Below are positions 18,625 to 27,823 of a stretch of 64,000 bases of DNA, in pieces; the first letter of the stretch is position 1; every line of letters begins with the position of its first letter. Below the pieces are notes generated by a model, which worked only from the letters and a program-made list of their open reading frames with translations, did no database searches and was not told the origin of the DNA. Made by a program: the position numbers and the translations under genes. This DNA is from Tabrizicola sp. TH137 (GTDB lineage Bacteria; Pseudomonadota; Alphaproteobacteria; Rhodobacterales; Rhodobacteraceae): the NCBI RefSeq assembly GCF_002855575.1, contig NZ_PKRQ01000001.1:310001-374000 (forward strand). Direction: 5' to 3'.

Positions 18625-19911
18625 ATGGCGCATGTCGTCGTGTTGGGGGCCGGGCTTGGCGGGGCCATCATGGCCTATGAACTCAAGGATCAGTTGCGGA
18701 AAGAAGACACGGTCACCGTGGTCACCAAGGACCCGACCTATCACTTCGTCCCCTCCAACCCCTGGATCGCGGTGGGCTGGCGGGCGCGCGACGAAATCAC
18801 CGTCGATCTCGCGCCGACCATGGCGAAGAAGAAGATCAACTTCATCCCCGTCGCCGCCGAAAAGCTGCATCCCGAAGAGAACCGTATCGCCCTGGCGAAT
18901 GGCACCTCCGTCTCCTACGACTACCTCGTGATCGCCACCGGCCCGGAACTGGCCTTCGATGAGATCGAGGGCTTCGGTCCGCATGGCGGCTTCACCCAGT
19001 CCGTCTGCCATATCGACCATGCCGAAAAGGCCAAGCTTGTCTTCGACGAATTGGTGAAAAACCCCGGCCCCGTCATCATCGGCGCGGCCCAGGGGGCAAG
19101 CTGCTTCGGCCCGGCCTATGAATTCCTCTTCATCCTCGAAACCGCGCTGCGCAAGGCCAAGGTGCGGGATCGCGTGCCGATGACCTTTGTCACCTCCGAA
19201 CCCTATATCGGCCATCTCGGCCTCGACGGCGTGGGCGATACCAAGGGGCTTCTGGAATCCGAGATGCGCGCCAAGCACATCAAGTGGATGACCTCGACCA
19301 AGGTCAAGAAGGTCGAACCCGGCAAGATGACGGTGGAAGAGATCGCCGATGACGGCACCTCGAAGGGCGAAAAGGAACTGCCCTTCGCCTTCTCGATGAT
19401 GCTGCCCGCCTTCCGGGGGATCAAGCCGGTCTCTGGCATCGAAGGCCTCTCCAACCCGCGCGGCTTCACCATCGTGGACAAGCACCAGCAGAATCCGAAA
19501 TATCCCAATGTCTTCGCCGTCGGCGTCTGCGTCGCCATCCCCCCGATGGGGCCGACTCCGGTGCCCGTGGGCGTGCCGAAAACGGGCTTCATGATCGAAT
19601 CCATGGTCACCGCCACCGCTCACAACATCGGCAACCTCGTGCGCGGCAAGGACCCCGATCAGGTCGGCACATGGAACGCGGTCTGTCTGGCCGATTTCGG
19701 CGACGGGGGCATCGCCTTCGTGGCCCAGCCGCAGATCCCGCCGCGCAACGTGAACTGGTCCTCATCCGGCAAATGGGTCCACATGGCCAAGATCGGCTTC
19801 GAGAAATACTTCCTGCGCAAGCTGCGGAAGGGCGTCTCGGAACCCTTCTACGAAACCCTCGCGCTCAAGACGCTGGGGATCGACAAGCTTAAGGAAACCC
19901 ATCAGGGCTGA
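18625..19911 (+). CDS. sqr: Sulfide:quinone oxidoreductase
   Basis: A 428-residue FAD flavoprotein that oxidises sulfide and reduces quinone at the inner membrane. The N-terminal dinucleotide fold is VVLGAGLGGAIMAYEL. Cysteines at residues 128, 160 and 354 (SVCHIDH, GASCFGPAYEF, NAVCLADFG) occupy the places of the three essential cysteines of Rhodobacter capsulatus SQR. The C-terminal part (KWVHMAKIGFEKYFLRK) is amphipathic, suited to membrane contact. GGAGGATG lies just upstream of the start. It is a single gene between two terminators with its own sulfide-type operator. Confidence 0.93.
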   Translation: MAHVVVLGAGLGGAIMAYELKDQLRKEDTVTVVTKDPTYHFVPSNPWIAVGWRARDEITVDLAPTMAKKKINFIPVAAEKLHPEENRIALANGTSVSYDYLVIATGPELAFDEIEGFGPHGGFTQSVCHIDHAEKAKLVFDELVKNPGPVIIGAAQGASCFGPAYEFLFILETALRKAKVRDRVPMTFVTSEPYIGHLGLDGVGDTKGLLESEMRAKHIKWMTSTKVKKVEPGKMTVEEIADDGTSKGEKELPFAFSMMLPAFRGIKPVSGIEGLSNPRGFTIVDKHQQNPKYPNVFAVGVCVAIPPMGPTPVPVGVPKTGFMIESMVTATAHNIGNLVRGKDPDQVGTWNAVCLADFGDGGIAFVAQPQIPPRNVNWSSSGKWVHMAKIGFEKYFLRKLRKGVSEPFYETLALKTLGIDKLKETHQG

Positions 19912-19917
19912 CCCAGT

Positions 19918-19956
19918 CGGGGACCGCCGCAAAAGCGGCGATCCCCGGCTTTCCTT
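19918..19956 (+). terminator. Rho-independent terminator after sqr
   Basis: CGGGGA and TCCCCG flank CGCCGC and GCGGCG around an AAAA loop, forming a 12-bp stem with one internal mismatch. The T-rich tail CTTTCCTT follows. It starts seven bases after the sqr stop and lies before the aldo/keto reductase gene. Confidence 0.8.
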
Positions 19957-19985
19957 CCTGCGCGCGCCATGGCAGTTTCCGCGCC

Positions 19986-20891
19986 ATGACCAGACCCTTC
20001 CCCCTCGCCTTCGGCTGCATGCAATTCGGCGGCCGCGCCGATCCCGCCGCATCCCGCGCGCTCTATGACGCCTGCCGCGCGGCCGGGATCACCCATTTCG
20101 ACACGGCCCATGTCTATACCGACGGGCATTCCGAACGCCTGCTCGGCCAATTCGCCAAAGGCGACGCCATCTCCATCGCCACCAAGGTTGGCTATGACGG
20201 CGGCGCGGGTCGCGCCAACCTGACCCGCCAGTTCGACGAAAGCCTCCGCCGCCTGGCCGTCGATGCCGTCGATCTGCTCTACCTCCACCGCTTCGACGCC
20301 GAAACCTCGCTGGAAGAGACCCTTTCCCTCTTCGTCGAATGGCAGCAATCGGGCCGCATCTCCCGCATCGGCCTGTCGAATTTCGCCGCCTGGCAGGTGA
20401 TGAAGGCGCAAGCCGTCCTCGCCCGCTTCGGCAGCCGGGTGGACGTGATCCAACCCATGTTCAACCTTGTGAAGCGTCAGGCCGAGGTGGAACTTCTGCC
20501 GATGTGCGCCGATCAGAAGATCGCGGTGCATGCCTATTCGCCCCTGGGCGGTGGCCTTCTTACCGGGAAATACATCGCGGGCGGCGCGGGCCGTCTGGCC
20601 GAAGATCACCGTTACGCCGCCCGCTACGCCCCCGACGCGATGCACGCGGCCGCAAAGGGCCTTGCCGATACTGCTGCCGAACTGGGCACCCACCCCGCCA
20701 CCCTCGCCGTGGCCTGGGTCATGTCCTGCCCGATCACGCCCGTTATCCCGCTGATCTCGGCCCGCAGCGCGGACCAGATTGCCCCCTCCCTCGCGGCGGC
20801 GGATGTCCCGATGACCCCCGACCTGCGCGCCCGCCTCTCGGCCCTCTACCCCGCCCCGCCCCCGGCCACCGACCGACTGGAAGAAGCATGA
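19986..20891 (+). CDS. Aldo/keto reductase
   Basis: A 301-residue NAD(P)H-dependent oxidoreductase of the AKR superfamily. The catalytic tetrad is visible in order: Asp and Tyr in THFDTAHVYTDGHSE, Lys in SIATKVGYD, and His in DLLYLHRFD. The C-terminal cofactor-binding section includes ISRIGLSNFAAWQV and LAVAWVMSCPITPVIPLISA. Length is typical for the YajO/Tas-like groups. Its stop overlaps the start of the next flavoprotein gene as ATGA, so the two are co-translated. The natural substrate cannot be told from the sequence. Confidence 0.9.
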   Translation: MTRPFPLAFGCMQFGGRADPAASRALYDACRAAGITHFDTAHVYTDGHSERLLGQFAKGDAISIATKVGYDGGAGRANLTRQFDESLRRLAVDAVDLLYLHRFDAETSLEETLSLFVEWQQSGRISRIGLSNFAAWQVMKAQAVLARFGSRVDVIQPMFNLVKRQAEVELLPMCADQKIAVHAYSPLGGGLLTGKYIAGGAGRLAEDHRYAARYAPDAMHAAAKGLADTAAELGTHPATLAVAWVMSCPITPVIPLISARSADQIAPSLAAADVPMTPDLRARLSALYPAPPPATDRLEEA

Positions 20892-21961
20892 CCGATTTCC
20901 TCATCATCGGCGGTGGCATCGCCGGTATCTCCGCCGCTGCCCGGCTGTCCGAACTCGGCTCCGTCACCGTGCTGGAGGCGGAAGCGGCCCTCGCCCATCA
21001 CGCCTCGGGCCGCTCTGCCGCCCTCTACGAACCGCGCTACGGCGCGCCTGCCGTTGTCGAACTCTCGCTCGCTTCCGAAGACCATTTCCGTGCCGCCGAA
21101 AACGTCCTGTCCCCGCGCGGCCTGATGATCGTGGCCAAGCCCGACCAGAAGGACGACTTCGACGCCGAAGTCCGCGACATGCAGATGACCCGCTGCACGC
21201 TCGACGAAGCGCGCGCCATCATCCCGATCCTCAACCCCGATACGGTGGCGATGGCCGCCTATGCCGATCACGCCTGGGACATCGACACCGATCTCCTCCT
21301 GCAAGGCTTCGCGCGCGAGGCAAAGTCGCGCGGCGCGCAGATCGTCACCGGCGCACGCGTCACCGCTATCGCCAAGGGGGGCGACGGATGGACCGTCACC
21401 ACTGCTGCGGGGGAGTTCACTGGCGCACTCCTCATCAACGCCGCCGGCGCCTGGGTCGATGAGGTCGCCGCGATGGCCGGCATCCGCCCCCTTGGTTTCA
21501 CCCCCAACCGCCGCTCCATGGCCCGCATCCCGGCCCCCGGCGGCCATGACATCAGCCGCTGGCCCATGCTCTTCGGCGCGGGCGAGGCCTGGTATGCCAA
21601 GCCCGACGCCGGTGCCCTGATCGTCTCGCCCGCCGAGGAAGACCCGCAGGTCCCGCATGACGCCTGGGCCGATGACATGGTCCTGGCAGAAGGGCTGGCA
21701 CGTTACGAAGAGATGGTCACCGAACCCGTCACCCGCCTGATGTCCAACTGGGCAGGCCTGCGCACCTTCTCGCCCGACCGGGTGCTGGTGATTGGACGGG
21801 ATGCGCGTGACCCTGCCTTCTTCTGGCTGGCTGGCCAGGGCGGCTATGGCTTCCAGACCTGCCCCGCCGCCAGCCGCCTTGCCGCCGATCTGATCGGCGG
21901 CCGCCCAAGCCTTCTCTCCGGCAGCCTGACCCGCGCCCTCGATCCCGCCCGCTTCGGCTGA
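20888..21961 (+). CDS. FAD-dependent amino-acid-type oxidoreductase (DadA/DAO fold)
   Basis: A 357-residue flavoprotein of the DAO family. The N-terminal FAD motif is FLIIGGGIAGISAAARLSEL, followed by ASGRSAALYEPRYG. The C-terminal FAD contact is FFWLAGQGGYGFQTCPAAS. Related proteins oxidise D-amino acids, glycine or sarcosine-type amines. It is coupled to the aldo/keto reductase by ATGA, so the pair may act in sequence, for example one making an aldehyde or keto acid that the other reduces. That is inference. I chose 20888 rather than longer in-frame starts that lie inside the previous gene. Confidence 0.85.
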   Translation: MTDFLIIGGGIAGISAAARLSELGSVTVLEAEAALAHHASGRSAALYEPRYGAPAVVELSLASEDHFRAAENVLSPRGLMIVAKPDQKDDFDAEVRDMQMTRCTLDEARAIIPILNPDTVAMAAYADHAWDIDTDLLLQGFAREAKSRGAQIVTGARVTAIAKGGDGWTVTTAAGEFTGALLINAAGAWVDEVAAMAGIRPLGFTPNRRSMARIPAPGGHDISRWPMLFGAGEAWYAKPDAGALIVSPAEEDPQVPHDAWADDMVLAEGLARYEEMVTEPVTRLMSNWAGLRTFSPDRVLVIGRDARDPAFFWLAGQGGYGFQTCPAASRLAADLIGGRPSLLSGSLTRALDPARFG

Positions 21962-22045
21962 CCCACCGCCAAGGGCATCGGCGGCGCAGCGCGCCCGCGT
22001 CTTTTCCCCGGTGACAGTGCGCCCCGGATCGGTCAGCATCGCCGC

Positions 22046-22867
22046 ATGATCCGCATTCTCGCCGCCATCCCCTTTGCGCTTGCGCTGGCCGCCTGCACCC
22101 CATCCGGCCCCGCCCCCTCGGCCACCGTCTCGACCGGGGGCCTCAGCGTGGCGCCGCAGGACCCGGCCGCCGTCATCCGCCCGAATTTCGCCGATGCCAA
22201 ACCCGTCAGTTTCGGCGGCAATGGTCCCGAACGGCACGAGGTGCACGGCATCGACGTGGCCCGCTTCCAGACCTCCATCGACTGGCCAACCGCACGCGCC
22301 AATGGCGTCAACTTCGCCTTCATCAAGGCCACCGAGGGCGGCGATCTCGTCGATCCGATGTTCCGGCAGAACTGGCGCGGCGCGGCGCGGGCTGGCGTGC
22401 CGCGCGGGGCCTATCACTTCTTCTACCACTGCCGCCCAGCGGCGGAACAGGCGGCCTTCTTCATCCGCAACGTCCCGCGCACGCGGGGGGCGCTTCCCCC
22501 CGTGCTCGACATGGAATGGACGCCCTTCTCGCCGACCTGCACCATCCGCCGCGCGCCCGAGGTGATCCGGTCCGAGGCGAAAATCTTCCTCGACATCGTC
22601 GAGGCGCATTACGGCCAGCGCCCCATCATCTATTCCACCGTGGATTTCTACCGCGAAAACCAGATGTGGCGCGTCGGCCCCTATCCGTTCTGGCTGCGCT
22701 CCGTCGCTGCCCATCCGGACGAAGTCTATGGCGGCCGGCATTGGAGCTTCTGGCAATACACCTCCACCGGCCTCATCCCCGGCATCGCCGGAGAGGTGGA
22801 TATCAACGTCTTCGACGGCAGTGCCGCCGAATGGGGCGCCTGGCTGGCAGCGAACCGCCACCCCTGA
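22046..22867 (+). CDS. GH25 family lysozyme, predicted lipoprotein
   Basis: A 273-residue cell-wall hydrolase. The signal peptide MIRILAAIPFALALAACTPS contains an LAAC lipobox, so the mature protein should be lipid-anchored at the Cys. A Pro/Ala/Ser-rich linker leads to the GH25 domain, which begins VHGIDVARFQTSIDW and carries the acidic active-site segment PPVLDMEWTPF. WSFWQYTSTGLIPGIAGEVDINVF is the usual C-terminal strand (DxN motif), shown here in one conserved region. It is expected to cut the MurNAc-GlcNAc bond of peptidoglycan in the periplasm. It is probably monocistronic. Confidence 0.88.
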   Translation: MIRILAAIPFALALAACTPSGPAPSATVSTGGLSVAPQDPAAVIRPNFADAKPVSFGGNGPERHEVHGIDVARFQTSIDWPTARANGVNFAFIKATEGGDLVDPMFRQNWRGAARAGVPRGAYHFFYHCRPAAEQAAFFIRNVPRTRGALPPVLDMEWTPFSPTCTIRRAPEVIRSEAKIFLDIVEAHYGQRPIIYSTVDFYRENQMWRVGPYPFWLRSVAAHPDEVYGGRHWSFWQYTSTGLIPGIAGEVDINVFDGSAAEWGAWLAANRHP

Positions 22868-22918
22868 CCCCCGGCTCCACCCGCGACAACACCCCGGCCT
22901 CGCCACCATCGCCACAAG

Positions 22919-22959
22919 GCAAAGGGGCACCGGACGCGCGCCCGATGCCCCTTGCTTTC
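22919..22959 (+). terminator. Terminator between GH25 lysozyme and the convergent DMGDH gene
   Basis: GCAAAGGGGCA pairs with TGCCCCTTGC (one bulged A), with an inner CGG/CCG pairing, and is followed by TTTC. It lies between two convergent genes, 51 bases after the lysozyme stop and 13 bases before the stop of the minus-strand gene. It may serve both directions, but only the plus strand has a T-rich tail. Confidence 0.6.
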
Positions 22960-22972
22960 GCGCCTGACGGGA

Positions 22973-25471
22973 TCAGCCGTCGATGCGGATGCGTTCGTTC
23001 TTCGGGTCGAAGGGGCTGTCCTCCGTCACCACGGCATCCCATTCCTGCCGCAGGATCTTGACCTTCAGCTTCGTGCCGGGCGCCGCCAGATCGGGGCGCA
23101 CATAGCCCATCCCGATCTGCTTGCCAAAGGCCACCGACCACCCGCCCGAAGTCAACCGCCCCACCTTCTCGCCATCCAGAAGCAGCGCCTCCTTGCCCCA
23201 GGGATCGGTATCCGACGGCCCGTCGATCAGCAGCGTCACGCATTTGCTGCGGATGCCGGTCTCCAGCATCTTCGCCTTGCCCCGGAACTCCTTCGACAGA
23301 TCGACGAACCGATCCAGTGCCGCCTCAAGGGGCGTCGCATCCCGGCCCAGTTCGTTCCCGAAGGCACGATAGGATTTCTCCTGCCGCAGCCAGTTCTGCG
23401 CCCGCGCGCCCACGGGCTTCAGCCCGAGCTTCTCCCCCACCGACCAGATCAGGTTCCACAGATACCGCCCCATCTCCACAGGGTGATGCAGCTCCCAGCC
23501 CAACTCGCCCGTATAGGCCACGCGCACCGCCCGCACCGGGCACATGCCGAGCTCGATGTCGCGATAGCTCAGCCAGGGGAAGCGCTTGTTGCCCAGCACC
23601 GTCTCGGGATCTGCATCCTTGACGATCTCCTTCAGGATCGCGCGGCTGTTCGGCCCCGCCAGCGCAAACACACCCCATTGCGTGGTGATGTCATGGATAT
23701 CGACATAGCCGCCGCCCTGCGCCATCCAGTCCTCGGCGGACTTGATCAGGAAGTCGGCATCATAGGCCGTCCATGCGCCCGCCGAGATGAGGTAGTACTC
23801 ATTCTCCTTCAACCGGACGATGGTGTATTCCGTCCGCGTCGTGCCGTGATCGGTCAGCGCATAGGTCAGGTTGATCCGGCCCACATTCGGCAGCTTGTTG
23901 CAGGTAAACCAGTCAAGGAAACCCGTCGCCCCCGGCCCGCGCAGCAGATGCTTGGTAAAGGCCGTGGCGTCGATGATCCCCGCCGTGGTGCGGATGGCCT
24001 TCGCCTCGGCCTCGGCATAGGGCCACCACGTCCCGCGCCGGAACGACCGCCCGTCATGATCGAACGTCGCAGGCGCATCCTTGGGGCCATAGTAGTTCGG
24101 CCGTTCCCAGCCATTCACCTGCCCCATCTGCGCGCCCAGGGCGATCTGGGCGTCATAGTTGGGCGCCGTGCGCAGCGGGCGGCAGGCCTCACGCTCTTCA
24201 TCTGGGTGGTGCAGGATGAAGACATGCTCATAGCATTCCTCATTCTTCCGTGCGGCATATTCGGTGGTCATCCAGTTGCCGTAGCGCTTCGGGTCGAGGC
24301 TCGCCATGTCGATCTCGGCCTCACCTTCCGTCATCATCTGGGCAAGGTAATAGCCCGTCCCGCCCGCCGCCGTGATCCCGAAGCTGAAGCCTTCCGCGAT
24401 CCACATGTTGCGCAGCCCCGGCACCGGGCCGACCAGCGGGTTGCCATCCGGCGTATAGCAGATCGGACCGTTGTAATCGTCCTTCAGACCCACCGTTTCC
24501 GAAGAGGGGATACGGTGGATCATCGACATGTACTCCGCCTCGATCCGCTCCAGATCCAGCGGGAAAAGGTCCGCCCGGAAGGACTGCGGCACGTCATACA
24601 GGAACCGCGCCGGGGCGTTCCGCTCATAGGGGCCAAGGATCCAGCCGCCCCGCTCTTCCCGCACATACCATTTCGCATCGGCATCGCGCAGCACCGGGTG
24701 CTGCGGATTGGTCTTTCGCCATTCCACCAGCGCCGGGTCAGGCTCCGTGACGATATACTGATGCTCCACCGGAATGGCCGGGATCTTGATCCCCAACAGC
24801 CGCGCCGTCCGCTGCGCGTGGTTGCCCGTCGCCGTCACCACATGCTCGGCATGGATGTCGTATGTCTCTTCGGTCGGCACCAGATTGCCGCCCCGATCCT
24901 CCATCTTCGTGACCGAAACGATCCATTCGCTCCCGGTCCAGCGATAGCCGTCCACCTGGATCTTCCGCTCGATCGTCGCGCCCAGTTGCCGCGCGCCCTT
25001 GGCCATGGCCTGCGTCACATCGGCGGGGTTAATGTAGCCGTCCTGCGGGTGATAAAGCGCGCCCACCAGATCCTCCGTCCGCACCAGCGGCCAGCGATCC
25101 TTGATCTCCTTCGGCGTCAGGAACTCGTGATAGACGCCCGCCGTCTCCGCGACGGACGAATAGAGCATGTATTCATCCATCCGCTCCTGCCGCTGGGCCA
25201 TCCGCAGATTGCCCACGACATAAAAGCCGGGGTTCAGCCCCGTCTCGGCCTCCAGCCCCTTGTAGAAATCGACGCTGTACTTGTGGATATGCGTCGTCGC
25301 ATAGCTCATGTTGAACAGGGGCAGCAGGCCCGCCGCATGCCAGGTGGACCCGGCGGTCAGCTCGTCCCGCTCCACCAGCATCGTGTCCCAGCCTGCCTTG
25401 GCAAGGTGATAGGCGATGCCGTTCCCGACGGCACCACCGCCGACGACAAGGGCTTTGACATGGGTCTTCAT
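22973..25471 (-). CDS. Dimethylglycine dehydrogenase-like protein (FAD domain fused to GcvT/folate domain)
   Basis: An 832-residue fusion enzyme. Residues 1-about 400 form a DAO-type FAD domain with VVGGGAVGNGIAYHLAKAG and STWHAAGLLPLF; the His in that motif is the covalent flavin site in mammalian DMGDH. The C-terminal half is an aminomethyltransferase (GcvT) domain with FKPVGARAQNWLRQEK-like features (here LKPVGARAQNWLRQEKSYR) and IGMGYVRPDL. Such enzymes oxidatively demethylate dimethylglycine, sarcosine or related N-methyl amines and pass the one-carbon unit to tetrahydrofolate. Several paralogues are common in Rhodobacteraceae, so the exact substrate is uncertain. It appears monocistronic. 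Confidence 0.9.
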   Translation of the reverse strand: MKTHVKALVVGGGAVGNGIAYHLAKAGWDTMLVERDELTAGSTWHAAGLLPLFNMSYATTHIHKYSVDFYKGLEAETGLNPGFYVVGNLRMAQRQERMDEYMLYSSVAETAGVYHEFLTPKEIKDRWPLVRTEDLVGALYHPQDGYINPADVTQAMAKGARQLGATIERKIQVDGYRWTGSEWIVSVTKMEDRGGNLVPTEETYDIHAEHVVTATGNHAQRTARLLGIKIPAIPVEHQYIVTEPDPALVEWRKTNPQHPVLRDADAKWYVREERGGWILGPYERNAPARFLYDVPQSFRADLFPLDLERIEAEYMSMIHRIPSSETVGLKDDYNGPICYTPDGNPLVGPVPGLRNMWIAEGFSFGITAAGGTGYYLAQMMTEGEAEIDMASLDPKRYGNWMTTEYAARKNEECYEHVFILHHPDEEREACRPLRTAPNYDAQIALGAQMGQVNGWERPNYYGPKDAPATFDHDGRSFRRGTWWPYAEAEAKAIRTTAGIIDATAFTKHLLRGPGATGFLDWFTCNKLPNVGRINLTYALTDHGTTRTEYTIVRLKENEYYLISAGAWTAYDADFLIKSAEDWMAQGGGYVDIHDITTQWGVFALAGPNSRAILKEIVKDADPETVLGNKRFPWLSYRDIELGMCPVRAVRVAYTGELGWELHHPVEMGRYLWNLIWSVGEKLGLKPVGARAQNWLRQEKSYRAFGNELGRDATPLEAALDRFVDLSKEFRGKAKMLETGIRSKCVTLLIDGPSDTDPWGKEALLLDGEKVGRLTSGGWSVAFGKQIGMGYVRPDLAAPGTKLKVKILRQEWDAVVTEDSPFDPKNERIRIDG

Positions 25472-25604
25472 GGGGGCGACTCCGCGGAAAGGTGTTTGCC
25501 CCTTATCTGCCCGAACGCGCAGGAACGGGGCAAGTCAACCCGACCCTTGGCAGACAAAAGCGACATGGCTGTAAAATCCGCGACCTGCGCGGGAGGGCAG
25601 GCCC

Positions 25605-25659
25605 CCGGGTGTTTCACACCCCCGGACCCAAGTGGGACATGATCGGACAGAAAATGAAG
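25605..25659 (+). repeat. G-rich hairpin repeat, tail type 2 variant (copy B)
   Basis: GGGTGT/ACACCC around TTC, flanked by CC and CCGGACCC, is followed by a diverged tail ending GGACAGAAAATGAAG. It aligns with copies A and C. It lies in the 197-base gap between the DMGDH start and the znuB stop, both genes being on the opposite strand. Nothing else is recognisable in this gap. Confidence 0.6.
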
Positions 25660-25668
25660 CGGCAGGCC

Positions 25669-26460
25669 CTATCTGCGCCCGACGCGCCCAAACGCCGCCG
25701 AGAGCGCGAAAAGCAGCGCCGCCGCCGCGATGATGGACGGCCCCGCCGGCGTATCCTGCCAGAGCGACAGTTGCAGACCCGCAATCGCCGATCCGGCCCC
25801 GATCACCACGGCGATGGCCGCCATCGCCTCCGGCGTCCGTGCCAGCCCCCGCGCCGCCGCCGCCGGGATGATCAGCATCGCCGCGATCAGCAATGCCCCC
25901 ACCACCTTGATCGCCACCGCCACCACCACAGCCAGCGCCAGCGTCAGCACCAGCCGCTCCCGCGCCGGGTTCAACCCCGAGGCATGGGCCAGATCCTCGT
26001 TCACCGTCGCCGTCAGCAAGGCCTGCCAGCGCCAGACCAACAGGCCCAGAACCAGCGCCGCGCCCCCCCAGACCAGCGCCAGATCGCCCCGCGTCACCGC
26101 AAGGATATCGCCAAACAGCCATGCCGAAAGATCGGTCCGCGCGCCCGGCACGAAACTCACCGCCACCAGCCCGAAGGCCAGCGCCGAATGCGCCAGCACC
26201 CCCAGCGTCGTATCCATCGCCCAGCCCCGCGCCGCCAGCGTGGCCACGGTAAAGGCCATGGCCAGCGCCACGACCAGCGTGCCGAAGGTCACCGGCAGAT
26301 CGGCGGCCAGCGCCAGCGCCACGCCAAGGATCGCCGCATGGGATGTGGCATCCCCGAAATAGGCCATCCGCCGCCACACGACGAAAGACCCAAGCGGCCC
26401 CGTCGCCAGCGACAGCCCCACCCCGGCCAGCGCCGCGCGGATCAGGAAATCGTCAAGCAT
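25669..26460 (-). CDS. znuB: Zinc ABC transporter permease ZnuB
   Basis: A 263-residue inner-membrane permease of the ABC-3 family, almost entirely hydrophobic helices, with the family segment GSFVVWRRMAYFGDATSHAA near the N-terminus and VKVVGALLIAAMLIIPAA-like sequence (here IKVVGALLIAAMLIIPAAAA) in the last third. The start at 26460 (MLDDFLIRAAL) matches family N-termini and overlaps the znuC stop by eight bases. Longer starts would translate the znuC His-codon tail in another frame. It transports zinc delivered by ZnuA, powered by ZnuC, and is the last gene of zur-znuC-znuB. Confidence 0.94.
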   Translation of the reverse strand: MLDDFLIRAALAGVGLSLATGPLGSFVVWRRMAYFGDATSHAAILGVALALAADLPVTFGTLVVALAMAFTVATLAARGWAMDTTLGVLAHSALAFGLVAVSFVPGARTDLSAWLFGDILAVTRGDLALVWGGAALVLGLLVWRWQALLTATVNEDLAHASGLNPARERLVLTLALAVVVAVAIKVVGALLIAAMLIIPAAAARGLARTPEAMAAIAVVIGAGSAIAGLQLSLWQDTPAGPSIIAAAALLFALSAAFGRVGRR

Positions 26461-27229
26461 GGTGGTGATCATGGTCATGCTTGTGGTCATGGTGATGATG
26501 CGCCTGCGCCTCGCCATGATCGTGGCTATGGTCATGCACATGCTGATACAGGGCCAGCGCCCCCTGCGTCCCCAGCCCGAACAGCGCGCGGTATTCCGGC
26601 GCGGTGGACACCACGCGCGGCGTCCCCTCACAGCAAATATGCCCGTTCAGGCAGATCACCCGGTCCGACGCCGCCATGACCACATGCAGATCATGGCTCA
26701 CCATCAGCACCGCAACGCCCGTCTCGCGCCGCACCTCTTCGATCAGCCGGTAGAAGGCCGCCTCGCCGGGCTGGTCCAGCCCCTGCGTCGGTTCATCCAG
26801 GATCAGGATATCCGGCTGCGACAGCAGCGCCCGCGCCAGCAGCACGCGCTGGAACTGGCCGCCCGACAGATCGGCCATCTGCCGCCCCGCCACCTCCGGC
26901 ACGCCCACCCGCGCCAACGCCGCCGCAGCCTCGGCATCCCCCACCCGGCGCGGCAGCGACAGGAACCGCCGCACCGTCATCGGCATGGTCCGGTCGATGG
27001 CCAGCCGCTGCGGCACATAGCCCACCACCAGCCCCGGCCGCTGCACGACCCGGCCGCCACTGGCCGGGACGATCCCCAGCAACGCCCGAAGCAGCGTCGA
27101 TTTCCCCGATCCGTTGGGACCAAGGATCGTCACGATCTCGCCCGGCTGAACCGCAAGGCTCACATCCGACAGCACGGGATGCGCCTCAAGCCGCACCGAC
27201 AGATGTTCCGCCGTAATCAGCGCCGTCAT
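26453..27229 (-). CDS. znuC: Zinc ABC transporter ATP-binding protein ZnuC with His-rich tail
   Basis: A 258-residue ATPase. It has Walker A (GPNGSGKST), signature (LSGGQFQRVLLARALL) and Walker B (ILILDEPTQGLD). The last 30 or so residues are His/Asp-rich: HVHDHSHDHGEAQ and then a run of HHHHDHKHDHDHHH. Such a tail could bind zinc on the cytoplasmic side and sense or buffer it; this is inference. The start at 27229 overlaps the zur stop as ATGA. Length without the tail is normal for ZnuC. Confidence 0.94.
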   Translation of the reverse strand: MTALITAEHLSVRLEAHPVLSDVSLAVQPGEIVTILGPNGSGKSTLLRALLGIVPASGGRVVQRPGLVVGYVPQRLAIDRTMPMTVRRFLSLPRRVGDAEAAAALARVGVPEVAGRQMADLSGGQFQRVLLARALLSQPDILILDEPTQGLDQPGEAAFYRLIEEVRRETGVAVLMVSHDLHVVMAASDRVICLNGHICCEGTPRVVSTAPEYRALFGLGTQGALALYQHVHDHSHDHGEAQAHHHHDHKHDHDHHHA

Positions 27230-27753
27230 GACGCCGTCCCCCGGCAGGCCGGGCAAAGACCCATCGCCTCGATATTCGACCGTTCCACCGTGAACCCCAG
27301 GGACGCCGCCACCGCATCCACCGCCGCGCGCACCGGGGCGGCCGGCGCCTCGGCCACATGGTTGCACTCGCGGCAGATCAGGAAGACCGGCGCATGATCC
27401 TCGCCCGGATGCATGCAGGCGGCAAAGGCGTTCAGGCGGCGGATGCGATGGGCCAGCCCGTTCTCCACCAGAAAATCCAGCGCGCGATAGGCCACTGGCG
27501 GCTGGTTCCCGAAGCCTTCCGCCGCCAGCCGTTGCAAAACGTCATAGGCCCCCAGCGCGCGATGTTCCTCCAGCAGGATCTCCAGCACCCGCCGCCGCAC
27601 CGGCGTCAGCCGCGCCCCCTGCGCTTCGGCCAAGGCCTCGGCCCGCGCCAGAACATCACCCGCGCAATGGCTGTGGTCATGGCGCGCAAAGGCAACCTGC
27701 GGCGGCGCGGCGCAGCCGGGGCAGGCGTCGGAGTGATCATGCTCATGCGCCAT
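27226..27753 (-). CDS. zur: Zinc uptake regulator Zur (Fur family)
   Basis: A 175-residue Fur-family repressor. The N-terminus is an added metal-binding stretch (MAHEHDHSDACPGCAAPP, then ARHDHSHC). The DNA-binding winged helix follows (RLTPVRRRVLEILLEEHRA, PPVAYRALDFLVENGLAHRI). Structural zinc cysteines are in LICRECNHVAE and the C-terminal GLCPACRG. The start at 27753 was preferred to 27819 because the latter would lie in the operator. It is the first gene of zur-znuC-znuB and should repress both its own operon and znuA through the palindrome in the divergent promoter. Confidence 0.93.
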   Translation of the reverse strand: MAHEHDHSDACPGCAAPPQVAFARHDHSHCAGDVLARAEALAEAQGARLTPVRRRVLEILLEEHRALGAYDVLQRLAAEGFGNQPPVAYRALDFLVENGLAHRIRRLNAFAACMHPGEDHAPVFLICRECNHVAEAPAAPVRAAVDAVAASLGFTVERSNIEAMGLCPACRGTAS

Positions 27754-27767
27754 GGGGGCCTCTTGAC

Positions 27768-27784
27768 ATGTTATTGTATAACAT
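27768..27784. promoter_or_regulatory. Zur box in the zur/znuA divergent promoter
   Basis: A perfect palindrome ATGTTAT-TGT-ATAACAT sits 15 bases before zur and 40 bases before znuA. It agrees with the alphaproteobacterial Zur operator type (TGTTATNNNATAACA core). It would let zinc-loaded Zur shut down both uptake transcripts. The palindrome is read directly; binding is inferred from the consensus and the adjacent zur gene. Confidence 0.85.
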
Positions 27785-27823
27785 ACATAGGGCCCGTTGA
27801 TCTGCACAGGAAGGGCCACCCCG

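Noticed and set aside
20846-22930. 694-codon open frame on the minus strand across the DAO-type oxidase and lysozyme genes
   Set aside because: Antisense shadow; the Gly/Asp/Ala-rich product has no signal peptide or motif.
22952-25642. 896-codon open frame on the plus strand opposite the dimethylglycine dehydrogenase-like gene
   Set aside because: Low-complexity Arg/His/Pro composition and complete overlap with a gene of clear homology.
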